This document shows, piece after piece, positions 23,858 through 31,802 of a DNA stretch of 64,000 nucleotides; within the stretch, counting starts at the first letter, position 1, and each line of letters begins with the position of its first letter. Position numbers and translations under genes: made by a program. Source of the DNA: Jatrophihabitans endophyticus (lineage in GTDB: Bacteria > Actinomycetota > Actinomycetes > Mycobacteriales > Jatrophihabitantaceae). Below the pieces are notes generated by a model that was given only the letters and a program-made list of their open reading frames with translations, had not been told where the DNA came from and did no database searches. The stretch is taken from positions 310,001 through 374,000 of the forward strand of contig NZ_FQVU01000005.1 of the NCBI RefSeq assembly GCF_900129455.1, written 5' to 3'.

Positions 23858-24258
23858 GCACGTGGACCGCCACGCAGCTCGACGGCATCGACCAGGCCGA
23901 GGAGCTCGAGGTGATTACGCTGCGGCACGACGGGTCGCCGCGTCGCCCCGTCCCGATCTGGGTGGTTCGAGTCGGTGACGATGTCATCGTCCGGTCGTAC
24001 CGCGGCGAGGGCGGCGGCTGGTATCGGCACGCCCGCGACGACGGAGCCGGTCGAGTCCGCGTGGCCGGCATGGACCTGGCCGTGACCGTCGCACCAGTAA
24101 CTGATCAGGAAGCCTCCGAGGCCATCGACGCCGCTTACCGCGCCAAGTACGCGCGCTACGGCGACAGCTATCTCAAGCCGATGGTCGCCGAGGCCGCCCG
24201 AGCGGCAACGCTGCGGCTCACGCCGCACGTCACAACTAACTACAAGGAGGACAAATGA
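23854..24258 (+). CDS. DUF2255 family protein
   Basis: 134 residues, soluble. PIWVVRVGDDVIVRSYRG and WYRHARDDGAGRVRVAG show the compact beta-rich fold of DUF2255, related to flavin/F420-binding split-barrel proteins. ATG 23854 lies in the MFS stop and the stop overlaps the dehydrogenase ATG, so it is fully coupled. Possibly a nitroreductase-like or accessory enzyme in detoxification (inference). Confidence 0.82.
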   Translation: MSTWTATQLDGIDQAEELEVITLRHDGSPRRPVPIWVVRVGDDVIVRSYRGEGGGWYRHARDDGAGRVRVAGMDLAVTVAPVTDQEASEAIDAAYRAKYARYGDSYLKPMVAEAARAATLRLTPHVTTNYKEDK

Positions 24259-25304
24259 AAGCAGCAATTTTCAAGGGCAAGGGTTCGGTCGTCATCGAGG
24301 ACCGGCCGAAGCCGACCATCAGTGAGCCGACTGACGCCATCGTGCGTGTGGTGCTGGCCTGCGTGTGCGGTTCGGATCTGTGGTTCTACCGCGGCATCTC
24401 CGAGGTCGACCACGGCGGCGTCGGGCACGAGTTCATCGGTGTCGTCGACGAGGTCGGCAGTGACGTCACCAACGTCAAGCCAGGCGACTTCGTCATCTCA
24501 CCGTTCTCGTGGAGCGACGGCACCTGCCGCAACTGCGAGCACGGCTTCCAGACCGCCTGCGTACACGGCGGCTTCTTCGGCCAGGGCGGCGACGGAGACG
24601 GCGGACAGGCCGAATACGTCCGCGTCCCGCAGGCCGACGGCACCCTTGTGACGGTGCCCGGCTCGGACTTCTCCGACGAGACCATGGCCTCCCTACTGGC
24701 GCTGACCGACGTCATGGCGACCGGCTACCACGCCGCCGTCAGCGCCGGCGTCACCGAGGGCATGACCGTCGCGGTCGTCGGCGACGGCGCGGTGGGCCTG
24801 TCCGGTGTGCTGGCATCCAAACTGCTCGGTGCGGAACGGATCATCGTGCTCGGCAGCAAGACCGAGTCCCGGCACGCGCTCGCCCGCGAATGGGGCGCCA
24901 CCGACATCATCAGCGTGCGTGGCGACGAGGCCGAGCAGCAGCTCAAAGACCTGACCGACGGCTTTGGCGCGGACGCCGTGTTGGAGTGCGTCGGTACGAA
25001 GGAGTCGGTCGAGACCGCCTTCGCCGTGGCCGCCGCCGGTGCCATCGTCGGCCGCGTCGGTGTCCCGCACGGCGTCGAAGTCGACGCCGAGGGCACGTTC
25101 TACAGCAACATCGGCCTGCGCGGCGGCCCCGCGCCGGCACGGCACTACCAGCCCGAGCTGCTCAAGCAGGTGCTTGACGGCTCCATCAACCCCGGCAAGG
25201 TTTTCGACGCCACGTTCACCTTGGACGACATCGCCGAGGCCTACGCCGCCATGGACGAACGCCGCGCCATCAAGGCGCTCGTGAAAGTGAGTGAACTGGC
25301 ATGA
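24255..25304 (+). CDS. zinc-dependent alcohol dehydrogenase
   Basis: 349 residues, medium-chain dehydrogenase. Catalytic zinc ligands: Cys in CVCGSD, the GHEFIG motif, and a later acidic residue. The structural-zinc segment is CRNCEHGFQTAC (the fourth Cys is not obvious). The nucleotide-binding segment VAVVGDGAVGLSG follows at about residue 170. It oxidises an alcohol or reduces an aldehyde or ketone with NAD(P). Flanked by coupled overlaps; the substrate is probably shared with the cupin and CMD-like proteins. Confidence 0.9.
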   Translation: MKAAIFKGKGSVVIEDRPKPTISEPTDAIVRVVLACVCGSDLWFYRGISEVDHGGVGHEFIGVVDEVGSDVTNVKPGDFVISPFSWSDGTCRNCEHGFQTACVHGGFFGQGGDGDGGQAEYVRVPQADGTLVTVPGSDFSDETMASLLALTDVMATGYHAAVSAGVTEGMTVAVVGDGAVGLSGVLASKLLGAERIIVLGSKTESRHALAREWGATDIISVRGDEAEQQLKDLTDGFGADAVLECVGTKESVETAFAVAAAGAIVGRVGVPHGVEVDAEGTFYSNIGLRGGPAPARHYQPELLKQVLDGSINPGKVFDATFTLDDIAEAYAAMDERRAIKALVKVSELA

Positions 25305-25648
25305 GTGACAACCAGAACCAGAGCACCGGCTGGACCGGCGGGCAGAACGCCTTCGGCGACTTCGCACCCGGCATGGTGCACTACACCGACAAGGTCCTCT
25401 TCGACGAGGTCTGGGAACGTCCCGACCTGTCCAAGCGCGACCGCAGCCTCGTCACCATCGCCGCATTGACCGCGCTCGGCAAGATGGACCAGCTGCAGTT
25501 CCACCTCGGCTTCGCCCGACAGAACGGCGTCACCGACGACGAGCTGAAGGAGGCCCTGCTGCAGCTCGCCTTCTACGCCGGCTGGCCCAACGGCATGGGC
25601 GCCACCACCGTGCTCAAGAACATCATCGAAAACGACTCAGAGGCCTGA
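25301..25648 (+). CDS. carboxymuconolactone decarboxylase-like protein
   Basis: 115 residues. The central helix pair with RDRSLVTIAALTALG and QFHLGFARQNG matches the gamma-carboxymuconolactone decarboxylase fold. It lacks the CxxC pair of AhpD-type peroxidatic members, so it is unlikely to be a peroxidase. ATG 25301 lies in the dehydrogenase stop. Probably acts on a product of the neighbouring enzymes. Confidence 0.88.
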   Translation: MSDNQNQSTGWTGGQNAFGDFAPGMVHYTDKVLFDEVWERPDLSKRDRSLVTIAALTALGKMDQLQFHLGFARQNGVTDDELKEALLQLAFYAGWPNGMGATTVLKNIIENDSEA

Positions 25649-25689
25649 GCCTCCGCTGTCGATAGCAACCAACCTAGAAAGGATCAACC

Positions 25690-26121
25690 ATGAACGAATT
25701 TCAGCAAATGTTCCCGCTCGGCGAGACCAACGACGCCTTCGCGGAGTACTTCACCGGACAGAGCTACAACGCCCCCGTCGCCGACGGCGGGGTTCCGGTC
25801 AACAACATCACCTTCGAGCCGAGTTGCCGCAACAACTGGCACATCCACCACGGCTCCAACGGCGGCGGCGACCAAGTTCTGATCTGTACCGCAGGTAGCG
25901 GCTGGTATCAGGCAGAGGGTGAGGACCCGCAGAGCATGGAGCCCGGCACCGCCATCCGCGTCCCAGCTGGCACGAAGCACTGGCATGGAGCCAAGGCCGA
26001 CTCCTGGTTCTCCCACCTCGCCTTCATCACGACCGGAGACGACGTCAGCAACGAATGGCTCGAGCCCGTGACGGATGAGGCTTACGCCAAGCTGCCGTCA
26101 ACAAAGGACGTAGACCGATAA
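25690..26121 (+). CDS. cupin-domain protein
   Basis: 143 residues, one cupin barrel. Metal ligands appear in WHIHHG and, after TAGSGWYQAEGE, in GTKHWHG. AGAAAGGATC precedes ATG 25690. The set cupin/CMD/alcohol dehydrogenase is a recurrent bacterial cluster, often TetR-controlled with an exporter. The enzymatic reaction is unknown. Last gene of the operon, convergent with the HTH fragment 13 bases on. Confidence 0.9.
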   Translation: MNEFQQMFPLGETNDAFAEYFTGQSYNAPVADGGVPVNNITFEPSCRNNWHIHHGSNGGGDQVLICTAGSGWYQAEGEDPQSMEPGTAIRVPAGTKHWHGAKADSWFSHLAFITTGDDVSNEWLEPVTDEAYAKLPSTKDVDR

Positions 26122-26134
26122 GCGCCGGGCGTCC

Positions 26135-26548
26135 CTACGCACGTCCGTGACTATCGCGCCGCTCCACCCCTGCCCGCTTGAGCACATCTCGGATGACGGT
26201 GTGATCACGGCCGAAGTGTCTGCCGACGGCTGCAAGCGATAAGCCGGACCGGTAGAGCTGGATGGCTTCGGTGCATTCGTCTGGTGTCATGGGTTGTCTA
26301 CGTCTGGTGATGCCATGGTCCTCAAGTAGGCGGAGGACCGTGGCCTTGCCGATGCGGTACTCGGTAGCGAGTCTCGTCGTAGGAATGCCGGAGGCGTAGT
26401 CGTCAAGCAGCGATTTGATTGCTTCGTCCCCTAGCCTGCGGCCGACGCTGTGGACGCGATGTGACACACGAGGAGCCCGTGATCCCTGGGCCAGACGGGT
26501 GAAGTCGGGCAACCTTGGCAAGTTCGAGTAGCGATGCATCAGCTCCAC
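26135..26548 (-). CDS. double-HTH protein: detached C-terminal domain of the integrase
   Basis: 137 residues as an open frame; a translation start inside it would be ATG 26539 (134 residues). Two helix-turn-helix units (about 45-80: GIPTTRLATEYRIGKATVLRLL; and about 88-125: LSLAAVGRHFGRDHTVIRDVL) resemble the DNA-binding end of Hin-type recombinases. Its frame begins inside the attR core and is the same frame as the integrase in attL, so in the excised circle it forms integrase residues 572-708. In the integrated state it may be made alone (GGAG only three bases before ATG 26539) or not at all. Confidence 0.75.
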   Translation of the reverse strand: MELMHRYSNLPRLPDFTRLAQGSRAPRVSHRVHSVGRRLGDEAIKSLLDDYASGIPTTRLATEYRIGKATVLRLLEDHGITRRRQPMTPDECTEAIQLYRSGLSLAAVGRHFGRDHTVIRDVLKRAGVERRDSHGRA

Positions 26549-26549
26549 C
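26521..26549. other. attR: right element arm and core
   Basis: Arm AGTTCGAGTA (26521-26530), eight bases, then core TCAGCTCCACC (26539-26549). The arm is the reverse complement of the arm in attL, and the two frame the core symmetrically in the joined circle (49 bp in total). Confidence 0.85.
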
Positions 26550-26802
26550 CGGAATCGAAAGGGCTAGAGCCCTCCGCAAGTCACTTTCGCTTCATGGCTC
26601 TCTTGGCACCGCATCTACCGACGGCCGATTCAGCCCGACTCCCTAGCGATCGGGCAGGTCCTTTTGTGCCGCCAGCGGACGGCGCTCCGATCAGGCACGC
26701 GCTCACGTCGTTATCACCTCGCGAGCGTGATGGGACCCCCGGAGCAGCGGCAACGATGGTCGCCCTCCCCGCGACGTTGCGGCATGTGCGTAGTCTCGCA
26801 CC

Positions 26803-27234
26803 GTGTATGAGGCTTGGGCTTCGAGCCCAGCGGCGCGCAAGACAATGCAGGGCAACCGGGGGCGTGATACCCGTGCCGAGCTCGCGGTACGTCGACTCGT
26901 CCACGCGCAAGGTCTCCGTTATCGGGTCAACGCGCGGCCCGAGGCGGATCTGCGCCGCACGGCTGACCTGCTGTTCACTCGTCTGAAGGTCGCCGTGTTC
27001 GTCGACGGCTGCTACTGGCATGGGTGTCCCGCGCACTTCACGTTGCCGGTGACCAACGTCGACTACTGGAGCAGCAAGATCGCGCGAAACCGCGCCCGCG
27101 ACAAGGAGACGACGGACGTGCTTCAGGGGAGGGGGTGGCGCGTGTTGCGATTCTGGGAGCACGAGACGCCGGAATCCGTTGCGCAGCGGATCGGTGAGGC
27201 GGTGCGAGCGAGACGCGTGGCTGTCAGGCCCTGA
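26803..27234 (+). CDS. vsr: very short patch repair endonuclease (Vsr)
   Basis: 143 residues, full length. The sequence WASSPAARKTMQGNRGRDT leads to VAVFVDGCYWHGCP (catalytic Asp with the zinc-site Cys/His) and the late WEHE. Vsr nicks T:G mismatches formed by deamination of 5-methylcytosine. It accompanies the C5 methyltransferase at 28532. GTG 26803 is the start; the last 11 bases overlap the convergent endonuclease gene. Confidence 0.93.
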   Translation: MYEAWASSPAARKTMQGNRGRDTRAELAVRRLVHAQGLRYRVNARPEADLRRTADLLFTRLKVAVFVDGCYWHGCPAHFTLPVTNVDYWSSKIARNRARDKETTDVLQGRGWRVLRFWEHETPESVAQRIGEAVRARRVAVRP

Positions 27235-28402
27235 GGGCTGGCAGGCTGTCGCCCCAGGCTTCGGTGATGGTCTGGACAGGGGCGAGCCGATCGGGGAAAT
27301 GCTTGTGTCGGGCCATGTCGGCGGTGCGGCCGAAGCGAAACTCCCATCGGCCGGTAGGCGAGAAGAGGCAGGCCGCAACGACGTCGAATCCGTTGACCGC
27401 GTAGAAGCGGGACGCAGCATCGCCCTTCGAAGCGCGGGTCTTCTGCACCTCGACCTTGAACGATCCGTTTATGGAGGTCTTTGGGCTGGCGTTCTTGCAC
27501 TCGACCCGTAGGAGCGTGCCATCATCCAGCGTCACGTCGAAGTCGTGCATCGCATCCACGTCCAGCCGTTCAACCGAAGCGATGCCGGGTGCGCCGGTCA
27601 GCTGTCGCTCCAGATGAAACTCGGCCACCCCGCCGCGCACGGCGACCGAGAGCCGGTTACGACCTCCGATGATGTCGAGGATTTGCTCGCTGCTGAGCGC
27701 GAACTGCTCCTCGAGCACATGCCTGCGTTCGGGCTCGTCTCGTGGCGAATGGTCGGCCATCGCGGTCGCGGCGGCGAAGCGCAACGGCGGGTCTAGCCGC
27801 AGCGACGTGGCGCGTCGCTCCAAGCGGGCGTAGTCGATGAGCCGGTCGGGGGTGAAGGCGACGACGGTCTCCAGGTTCGTGGGCGAGCGCGCATCAGAAC
27901 GCCTCGTGCCGCCGCGGTTGACCTTCTCCCAAACATGCCAACCAGAGTCCTCGGCGTGCTTGATCTCGGCGTCCTTGGCGTAGAAGGAGATGCCCATCGG
28001 CAGTGGGTCCCAGAGATTCGCGTCCAAGCCCAGCAGCACGCCGTCGGCGAGGTCGAGGCCGATGATCATCGTCACGTCGACCCCGGCGACATCACGGCCC
28101 ACCGGATGCTCGCGCTCCCAGCTGTCCTCGGAGCCGTAGCGCAGCTGCCCCCGGACCTCATCGTTCGGGCGGTTGCGAATCGTGTTGCGGGTGACACGGA
28201 ACGGATAGACGAGCATCCCCATGCGCTCGTCCGAGTCCAGCTGAACTCCGAGATAGACGGGCGCCCGACCGGGGTCGCTGACATAGAGGACACGGCCGCC
28301 GGATGCCTCGACGGAGTGAACGAGGAATTCGTGTAGATCAGCCCGGCCCTGGACTCGGTAGACCTCGCCGAAGACACGGCCCGCGAGCGACTCGTCCTTC
28401 AA
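27224..28402 (-). CDS. candidate type II restriction endonuclease
   Basis: 392 residues from TTG 28402, preferred because AGGAGG lies five bases upstream; the frame is open to 28516. The C-terminal third has MHDFDVTLDDG followed by VECKN, a PD-(D/E)xK pattern (Asp, then Glu-x-Lys), with FYAVNGFDVVAACLF after it. The rest has no named domain. Its place between vsr and a divergent C5 methyltransferase makes a restriction enzyme likely; the recognition site is unknown. Confidence 0.72.
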   Translation of the reverse strand: MKDESLAGRVFGEVYRVQGRADLHEFLVHSVEASGGRVLYVSDPGRAPVYLGVQLDSDERMGMLVYPFRVTRNTIRNRPNDEVRGQLRYGSEDSWEREHPVGRDVAGVDVTMIIGLDLADGVLLGLDANLWDPLPMGISFYAKDAEIKHAEDSGWHVWEKVNRGGTRRSDARSPTNLETVVAFTPDRLIDYARLERRATSLRLDPPLRFAAATAMADHSPRDEPERRHVLEEQFALSSEQILDIIGGRNRLSVAVRGGVAEFHLERQLTGAPGIASVERLDVDAMHDFDVTLDDGTLLRVECKNASPKTSINGSFKVEVQKTRASKGDAASRFYAVNGFDVVAACLFSPTGRWEFRFGRTADMARHKHFPDRLAPVQTITEAWGDSLPALRA

Positions 28403-28531
28403 CGGCCCTCCTGGCGTCGTCGACCTCGTGGCATGTCGTAGGCCTGAGTCAGACTCGCCCCGACCATACTGGTCTGACTGGTCTGCTCCGGTGATGACGG
28501 GTCGCGCGGGCATCAAAGATTGAGGTGGCAG

Positions 28532-29692
28532 ATGGGTGAGCAGCTCCCCGTGGTGAGCCTGTTCTCTGGGGCAGGGGGGCTCGACCTCGCCGTCGAACGG
28601 GCAGACGCCGAACCCTTGGCGTCCGATGACCCCGGCGACGGACTACTGCGTGTCTCGGTCGCAACCGACTACAACGAGCCGGCGCTGCAGACTCTCAAGA
28701 CCAATTTTCGAGGGACGGCCACGCTTGCGGGAGACATCCGGGTGGTGCCAACCGAGACGATCCTCGCCACAGCCGGCCTGCGACCGACGGAGCCCGTCCT
28801 CCTGGTCGGCGGGCCGCCCTGTACTCCGTTCAGCAAGTCCGGGTTCTGGTTGGAGCAGAAACGTGCGAGCCGCGATCCCAACGCCTCGCTGCTCGACGAG
28901 TACGTGCGCGTCGTCCGTGAAGCGCAGCCGGAGGCGTTCATCCTCGAGAACGTCCAAGGCCTTACCTACAAGACTCACAAGGCTCAGTTCGAGCGACTCC
29001 TCAGAGCCCTGGGCGAGTTGGGCTATAACCCGCAGTGGAGGGTTCTGCTGGCAGCGGACTACGGGGTCCCACAGCTACGGCGTCGTGTATTCGTCGTTGG
29101 CCGGCGCGACGGCGTGAGGTTCGAGTTCCCCGAACCGACTCACTCCGGCTGGAGCGAGCACACCCGCGTTGTTGACGTCAACAAGACCCCACACGTCACT
29201 GCTGCGCAGGCCTTCGAGGGGCTGCCTACCCTCGCTCAGGCATCCGACGACGAGATTGTCGACGGCAGCTATGCCGTGCTCGCGGCGGAGGTCCCGCCTG
29301 GCCAAAACTATCTTTGGCACACCGAGAGGTACGGCGGCCGCGACCACTTCGAATGGCGCAGCCGCTACTGGACGTTCCTCCTACGCCTCGACCCGAACCG
29401 GCCATCGACCACGCTGCAGGCTCAGCCGGGCCCGTGGGTCGGCCCGTTCCATTGGGAGAACGTCCGCGCCGCCTCCGGCGAGGAACGCGCCCGCCGACTG
29501 CGCGCCAACGAGATGCTTCGCCTTATGTCGTTCCCCGACGACTTCAAGATCACCGGTTCCCGTGTCGATGTGCAACGTCAGCTCGGCAACGCCGTCCCGA
29601 TGGAGCTCGGCAAGGCCGTCGTGCGGGCTCTGATGGCGCAGCTCGGTTACATGCATTGCGAACGAACTCCTCGCGCGGCCGCTTCAGGCTGA
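28532..29692 (+). CDS. DNA (cytosine-5) methyltransferase
   Basis: 386 residues. Motif I VVSLFSGAGGLDLA at residues 6-19, catalytic GGPPCTPFSKSG near 100, ENVQGL near 142, LRRRVFVVG near 185 and the final RQLGNAVP near 350 cover the standard C5 motifs in normal order. ATG 28532 is chosen because GAGGTGG (28522-28528) precedes it; a TTG at 28520 would put the ribosome site inside the gene. Protects DNA against the divergent endonuclease. Confidence 0.95.
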   Translation: MGEQLPVVSLFSGAGGLDLAVERADAEPLASDDPGDGLLRVSVATDYNEPALQTLKTNFRGTATLAGDIRVVPTETILATAGLRPTEPVLLVGGPPCTPFSKSGFWLEQKRASRDPNASLLDEYVRVVREAQPEAFILENVQGLTYKTHKAQFERLLRALGELGYNPQWRVLLAADYGVPQLRRRVFVVGRRDGVRFEFPEPTHSGWSEHTRVVDVNKTPHVTAAQAFEGLPTLAQASDDEIVDGSYAVLAAEVPPGQNYLWHTERYGGRDHFEWRSRYWTFLLRLDPNRPSTTLQAQPGPWVGPFHWENVRAASGEERARRLRANEMLRLMSFPDDFKITGSRVDVQRQLGNAVPMELGKAVVRALMAQLGYMHCERTPRAAASG

Positions 29693-29809
29693 GCGATTCT
29701 CCTTATCTGTTGACGTCGTGGCGCAGGCTTGTGCGGCGCGGCCGACATCAGTAACGGCTGCCGCGCTGCGCCGCCCCATGCCGGCAACCGTGCGTGCCAT
29801 GATGCGGCC

Positions 29810-30481
29810 GTGGTGATCGAGCGGGAGACGTATGCGCAGGCGGCGTACCGGGCGATTCAGCGCATGGTCGTGGAGGGGGAGCTCGCGCCGGGGTCGAAGG
29901 TGGTGGTGCGGCCGCTGTGCGAGCTGCTCGATCTGTCGCCGACGCCGATCAAGACGGCGCTGGCGGCGCTGGAGCGCGACGGATTCCTCGTGGCGACGCC
30001 GCACCGGGGGTACCGGGTGCCGCAGCCGACGTGGGCCGACATGCGCGAGATCTACGAGCTGCGGGAAGTGCTGGACGGGATCGCCGCGCGGAACGCGGCC
30101 GGGCTGGAGCGGCCCGAAGAGTTCGTGGCGGCCACGCTCAAACCGCTGTACGAACGGCAGCAGGCCGCCGCCGAGGGCGCGGACCTCGTCGCCTACAGCG
30201 ACATCGACCTCGAGTTCCACCAGGCCATCGGGCACGCGTCGGAGAACTCCCGGCTGGTGCGGGTGATGGAGAACCTGGGCGGGCAGTTCCGGTTCGCGTC
30301 CGGGTCGTCGGCGCGGGTGCCGGGACGGGTGCACACCGCGATGCGGGAGCACGCCGTGATCATGCGCGCCGTCGCCGCCGGGGACGCGGAGCGCGCCGAA
30401 CGCGAGGCGCGGGCGCACGTGCGCAAGTCGGCCGCGGCCTTCGACAAGTCGGTGCGCGCGAACGGCGTCCGCAGCCGCTGA
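29810..30481 (+). CDS. GntR-family regulator, FadR/FCD type
   Basis: About 223 residues. A winged HTH (residues ~10-65: LCELLDLSPTPIKTALAALERDG) is followed by an all-helical FCD ligand domain (about 90-215) with Asp and His residues for a metal site (DIDLEFHQAI, MREHAVIMRA). Adjacent GTG codons at 29810 and 29813 are both possible starts. It precedes the operon at 30576, and a palindrome of GntR type lies at its promoter; repression lifted by a metabolite is expected. Confidence 0.88.
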   Translation: MVIERETYAQAAYRAIQRMVVEGELAPGSKVVVRPLCELLDLSPTPIKTALAALERDGFLVATPHRGYRVPQPTWADMREIYELREVLDGIAARNAAGLERPEEFVAATLKPLYERQQAAAEGADLVAYSDIDLEFHQAIGHASENSRLVRVMENLGGQFRFASGSSARVPGRVHTAMREHAVIMRAVAAGDAERAEREARAHVRKSAAAFDKSVRANGVRSR

Positions 30482-30520
30482 TGTCTGATCGGCGTGTTGA
30501 GCCGGTTGACGTCGTCCGCG

Positions 30521-30534
30521 TTTTGGATTCAAAA
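30521..30534 (+). promoter_or_regulatory. candidate GntR operator
   Basis: TTTTGGATTCAAAA, an inverted repeat (TTTTG/CAAAA), lies 42 bases before the threonine-synthase-like gene. A -35-like TTGACG at 30506-30511 would put the operator across the -10 region. Confidence 0.5.
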
Positions 30535-30575
30535 TCTGAACGGTCGACTTTGTCCATCTCTCCAGTGGAGTTTCC

Positions 30576-31802
30576 GTGGCGTTCTCGCACCTCAGCCATC
30601 TCGAGTGCTCGTGGACGGGGGAGCGGTACGACGCCGACGCCGTCCAGGGCGTGAGCGCCGCGGGCAAACCGCTGCTGGCGCGCTACGACCTGGCGGCGGC
30701 CGCCGCGGCGGTGACCCCGGCCGAGATCGCGTCACGACCGCACACGCTGTGGCGCTACCACGAGCTGCTGCCGGTGCGCGAGGCCGCGAACGTGATCACG
30801 CTCGGCGAGGGCATGACCCCGCTGGTGCCGATGCCGACCTACGGCGCCGCGATCGGCGTGCCCAACCTGCTCATGAAGGACGAGGGGCTGGTGCCGACGG
30901 GCAGCTTCAAGGCCCGCGGTGCGGCCGTCGGCGTGTCCCGCGCGGCCGAGCTCGGCATCAAGGGCGTGGCCATGCCCACCAACGGCAACGCCGGCGCCGC
31001 GTGGGCCGTCTACGCCGCCCGGGCCGGCCTCACGAGCCTCATCGCGATGCCGCTCGACGCGCCGTCCATCACCCGGGCCGAGTGCGTCGCCGCCGGCGCC
31101 GAGCTCTACCTGGTCGACGGCCTCATCGGCGACGCCGGCAAGCTCGTCAACCAGGCGGTCGCCAGCCGCACCGGCTACCAGGAGGTGTCGACGCTCAAGG
31201 AGCCGTACCGCATCGAGGGCAAGAAGACGATGGGCTACGAGATCGCCGAACAGCTCGGCTGGACGGTGCCCGACGTCATCCTCTACCCCGCCGGCGGCGG
31301 CGTCGGCCTGATCGGGATCCACAAGGCACTGCTCGAGATGCAGGCCATGGGCTGGATCGGTGAGAAGCTGCCCCGGCTGGTGGCGGTGCAGGCCGAGGGC
31401 TGCGCGCCGCTCGTGCGCGCCTTCGAGCAGGGCGCCCGCGAGAGCGAGCCGTTCCCCGACGCGCGCACCGTCGCCTTCGGCATCACCGTCCCCAAGGCGC
31501 TCGGCGACTTCCTGGTGCTCGACGCCGTGCGCGAGACCGGGGGCACCGCCATCGCGGTCAGCGACGACGACCTGCTGGCCGAGGTGCAGGCGGTCGCGCG
31601 CACCGAGGGAGCGTTCGTGTGCCCCGAGGGCGCTGCCTGCTTCACCGCCGCCCGGCAGCTGCGCGAGTCGGGCTGGCTCGGCGAGGGGGAACAGGTCCTC
31701 GTGCTCAACACCGGCGCCGGCATCAAGTACCCCGAGACGGTGCCGGTCGACGTGCCGACGCTGGCGAAGGACGGCGCCATCCCGGCAGGTGGCGAGCGGT
31801 GA
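30576..31802 (+). CDS. threonine-synthase-like PLP enzyme
   Basis: 408 residues, PLP fold type II. The PLP-binding lysine lies in PTGSFKARG near residue 111, and the phosphate loop is PAGGGVG near 240. The first ~70 residues resemble the threonine synthase N-terminal part (HLECSWTGERY). GTG 30576. In a peptide-uptake operon it may act on amino acids released from peptides, as a beta-lyase, dehydratase or racemase, rather than in threonine synthesis; sequence alone does not decide. Confidence 0.85.
   Translation: MAFSHLSHLECSWTGERYDADAVQGVSAAGKPLLARYDLAAAAAAVTPAEIASRPHTLWRYHELLPVREAANVITLGEGMTPLVPMPTYGAAIGVPNLLMKDEGLVPTGSFKARGAAVGVSRAAELGIKGVAMPTNGNAGAAWAVYAARAGLTSLIAMPLDAPSITRAECVAAGAELYLVDGLIGDAGKLVNQAVASRTGYQEVSTLKEPYRIEGKKTMGYEIAEQLGWTVPDVILYPAGGGVGLIGIHKALLEMQAMGWIGEKLPRLVAVQAEGCAPLVRAFEQGARESEPFPDARTVAFGITVPKALGDFLVLDAVRETGGTAIAVSDDDLLAEVQAVARTEGAFVCPEGAACFTAARQLRESGWLGEGEQVLVLNTGAGIKYPETVPVDVPTLAKDGAIPAGGER

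Larger units (their letters stand above)
5949..26549. mobile_element. integrative element in tRNA-Ala, 20.6 kb, serine integrase
   Basis: Bounded by an 11-bp direct repeat TCAGCTCCACC at 5938-5948 (tRNA 3' end) and 26539-26549. It contains a large serine integrase at the left end, an XRE/ImmA regulatory pair, a replication-relaxation protein and a VirD4/TraM-type ATPase, so it was probably transferable, but no full type IV channel is visible. Cargo includes several defence-like genes and an oxidoreductase/efflux operon. Joining the two ends gives a symmetric attP with 10-bp inverted arms, which strongly supports these limits. Confidence 0.85.

Noticed and set aside
25301-25648. AhpD-type peroxidase activity for the CMD-like protein
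   Set aside because: The CxxC redox pair is missing from the relevant helix.
26559-26575. AGGGCT-AG-AGCCCT dyad beyond attR as the native tRNA terminator
   Set aside because: The loop of two bases cannot close properly and no T run follows; too weak to call.
26581-27420. A 279-codon minus-strand frame across vsr
   Set aside because: It is antisense to a full-length Vsr gene, and its translation shows no fold or motif.
26803-29692. Restriction-modification genes as part of the integrative element
   Set aside because: The 11-bp core repeat, the symmetric attP arms and the integrase frame continuity all place the right end at 26549, before these genes.
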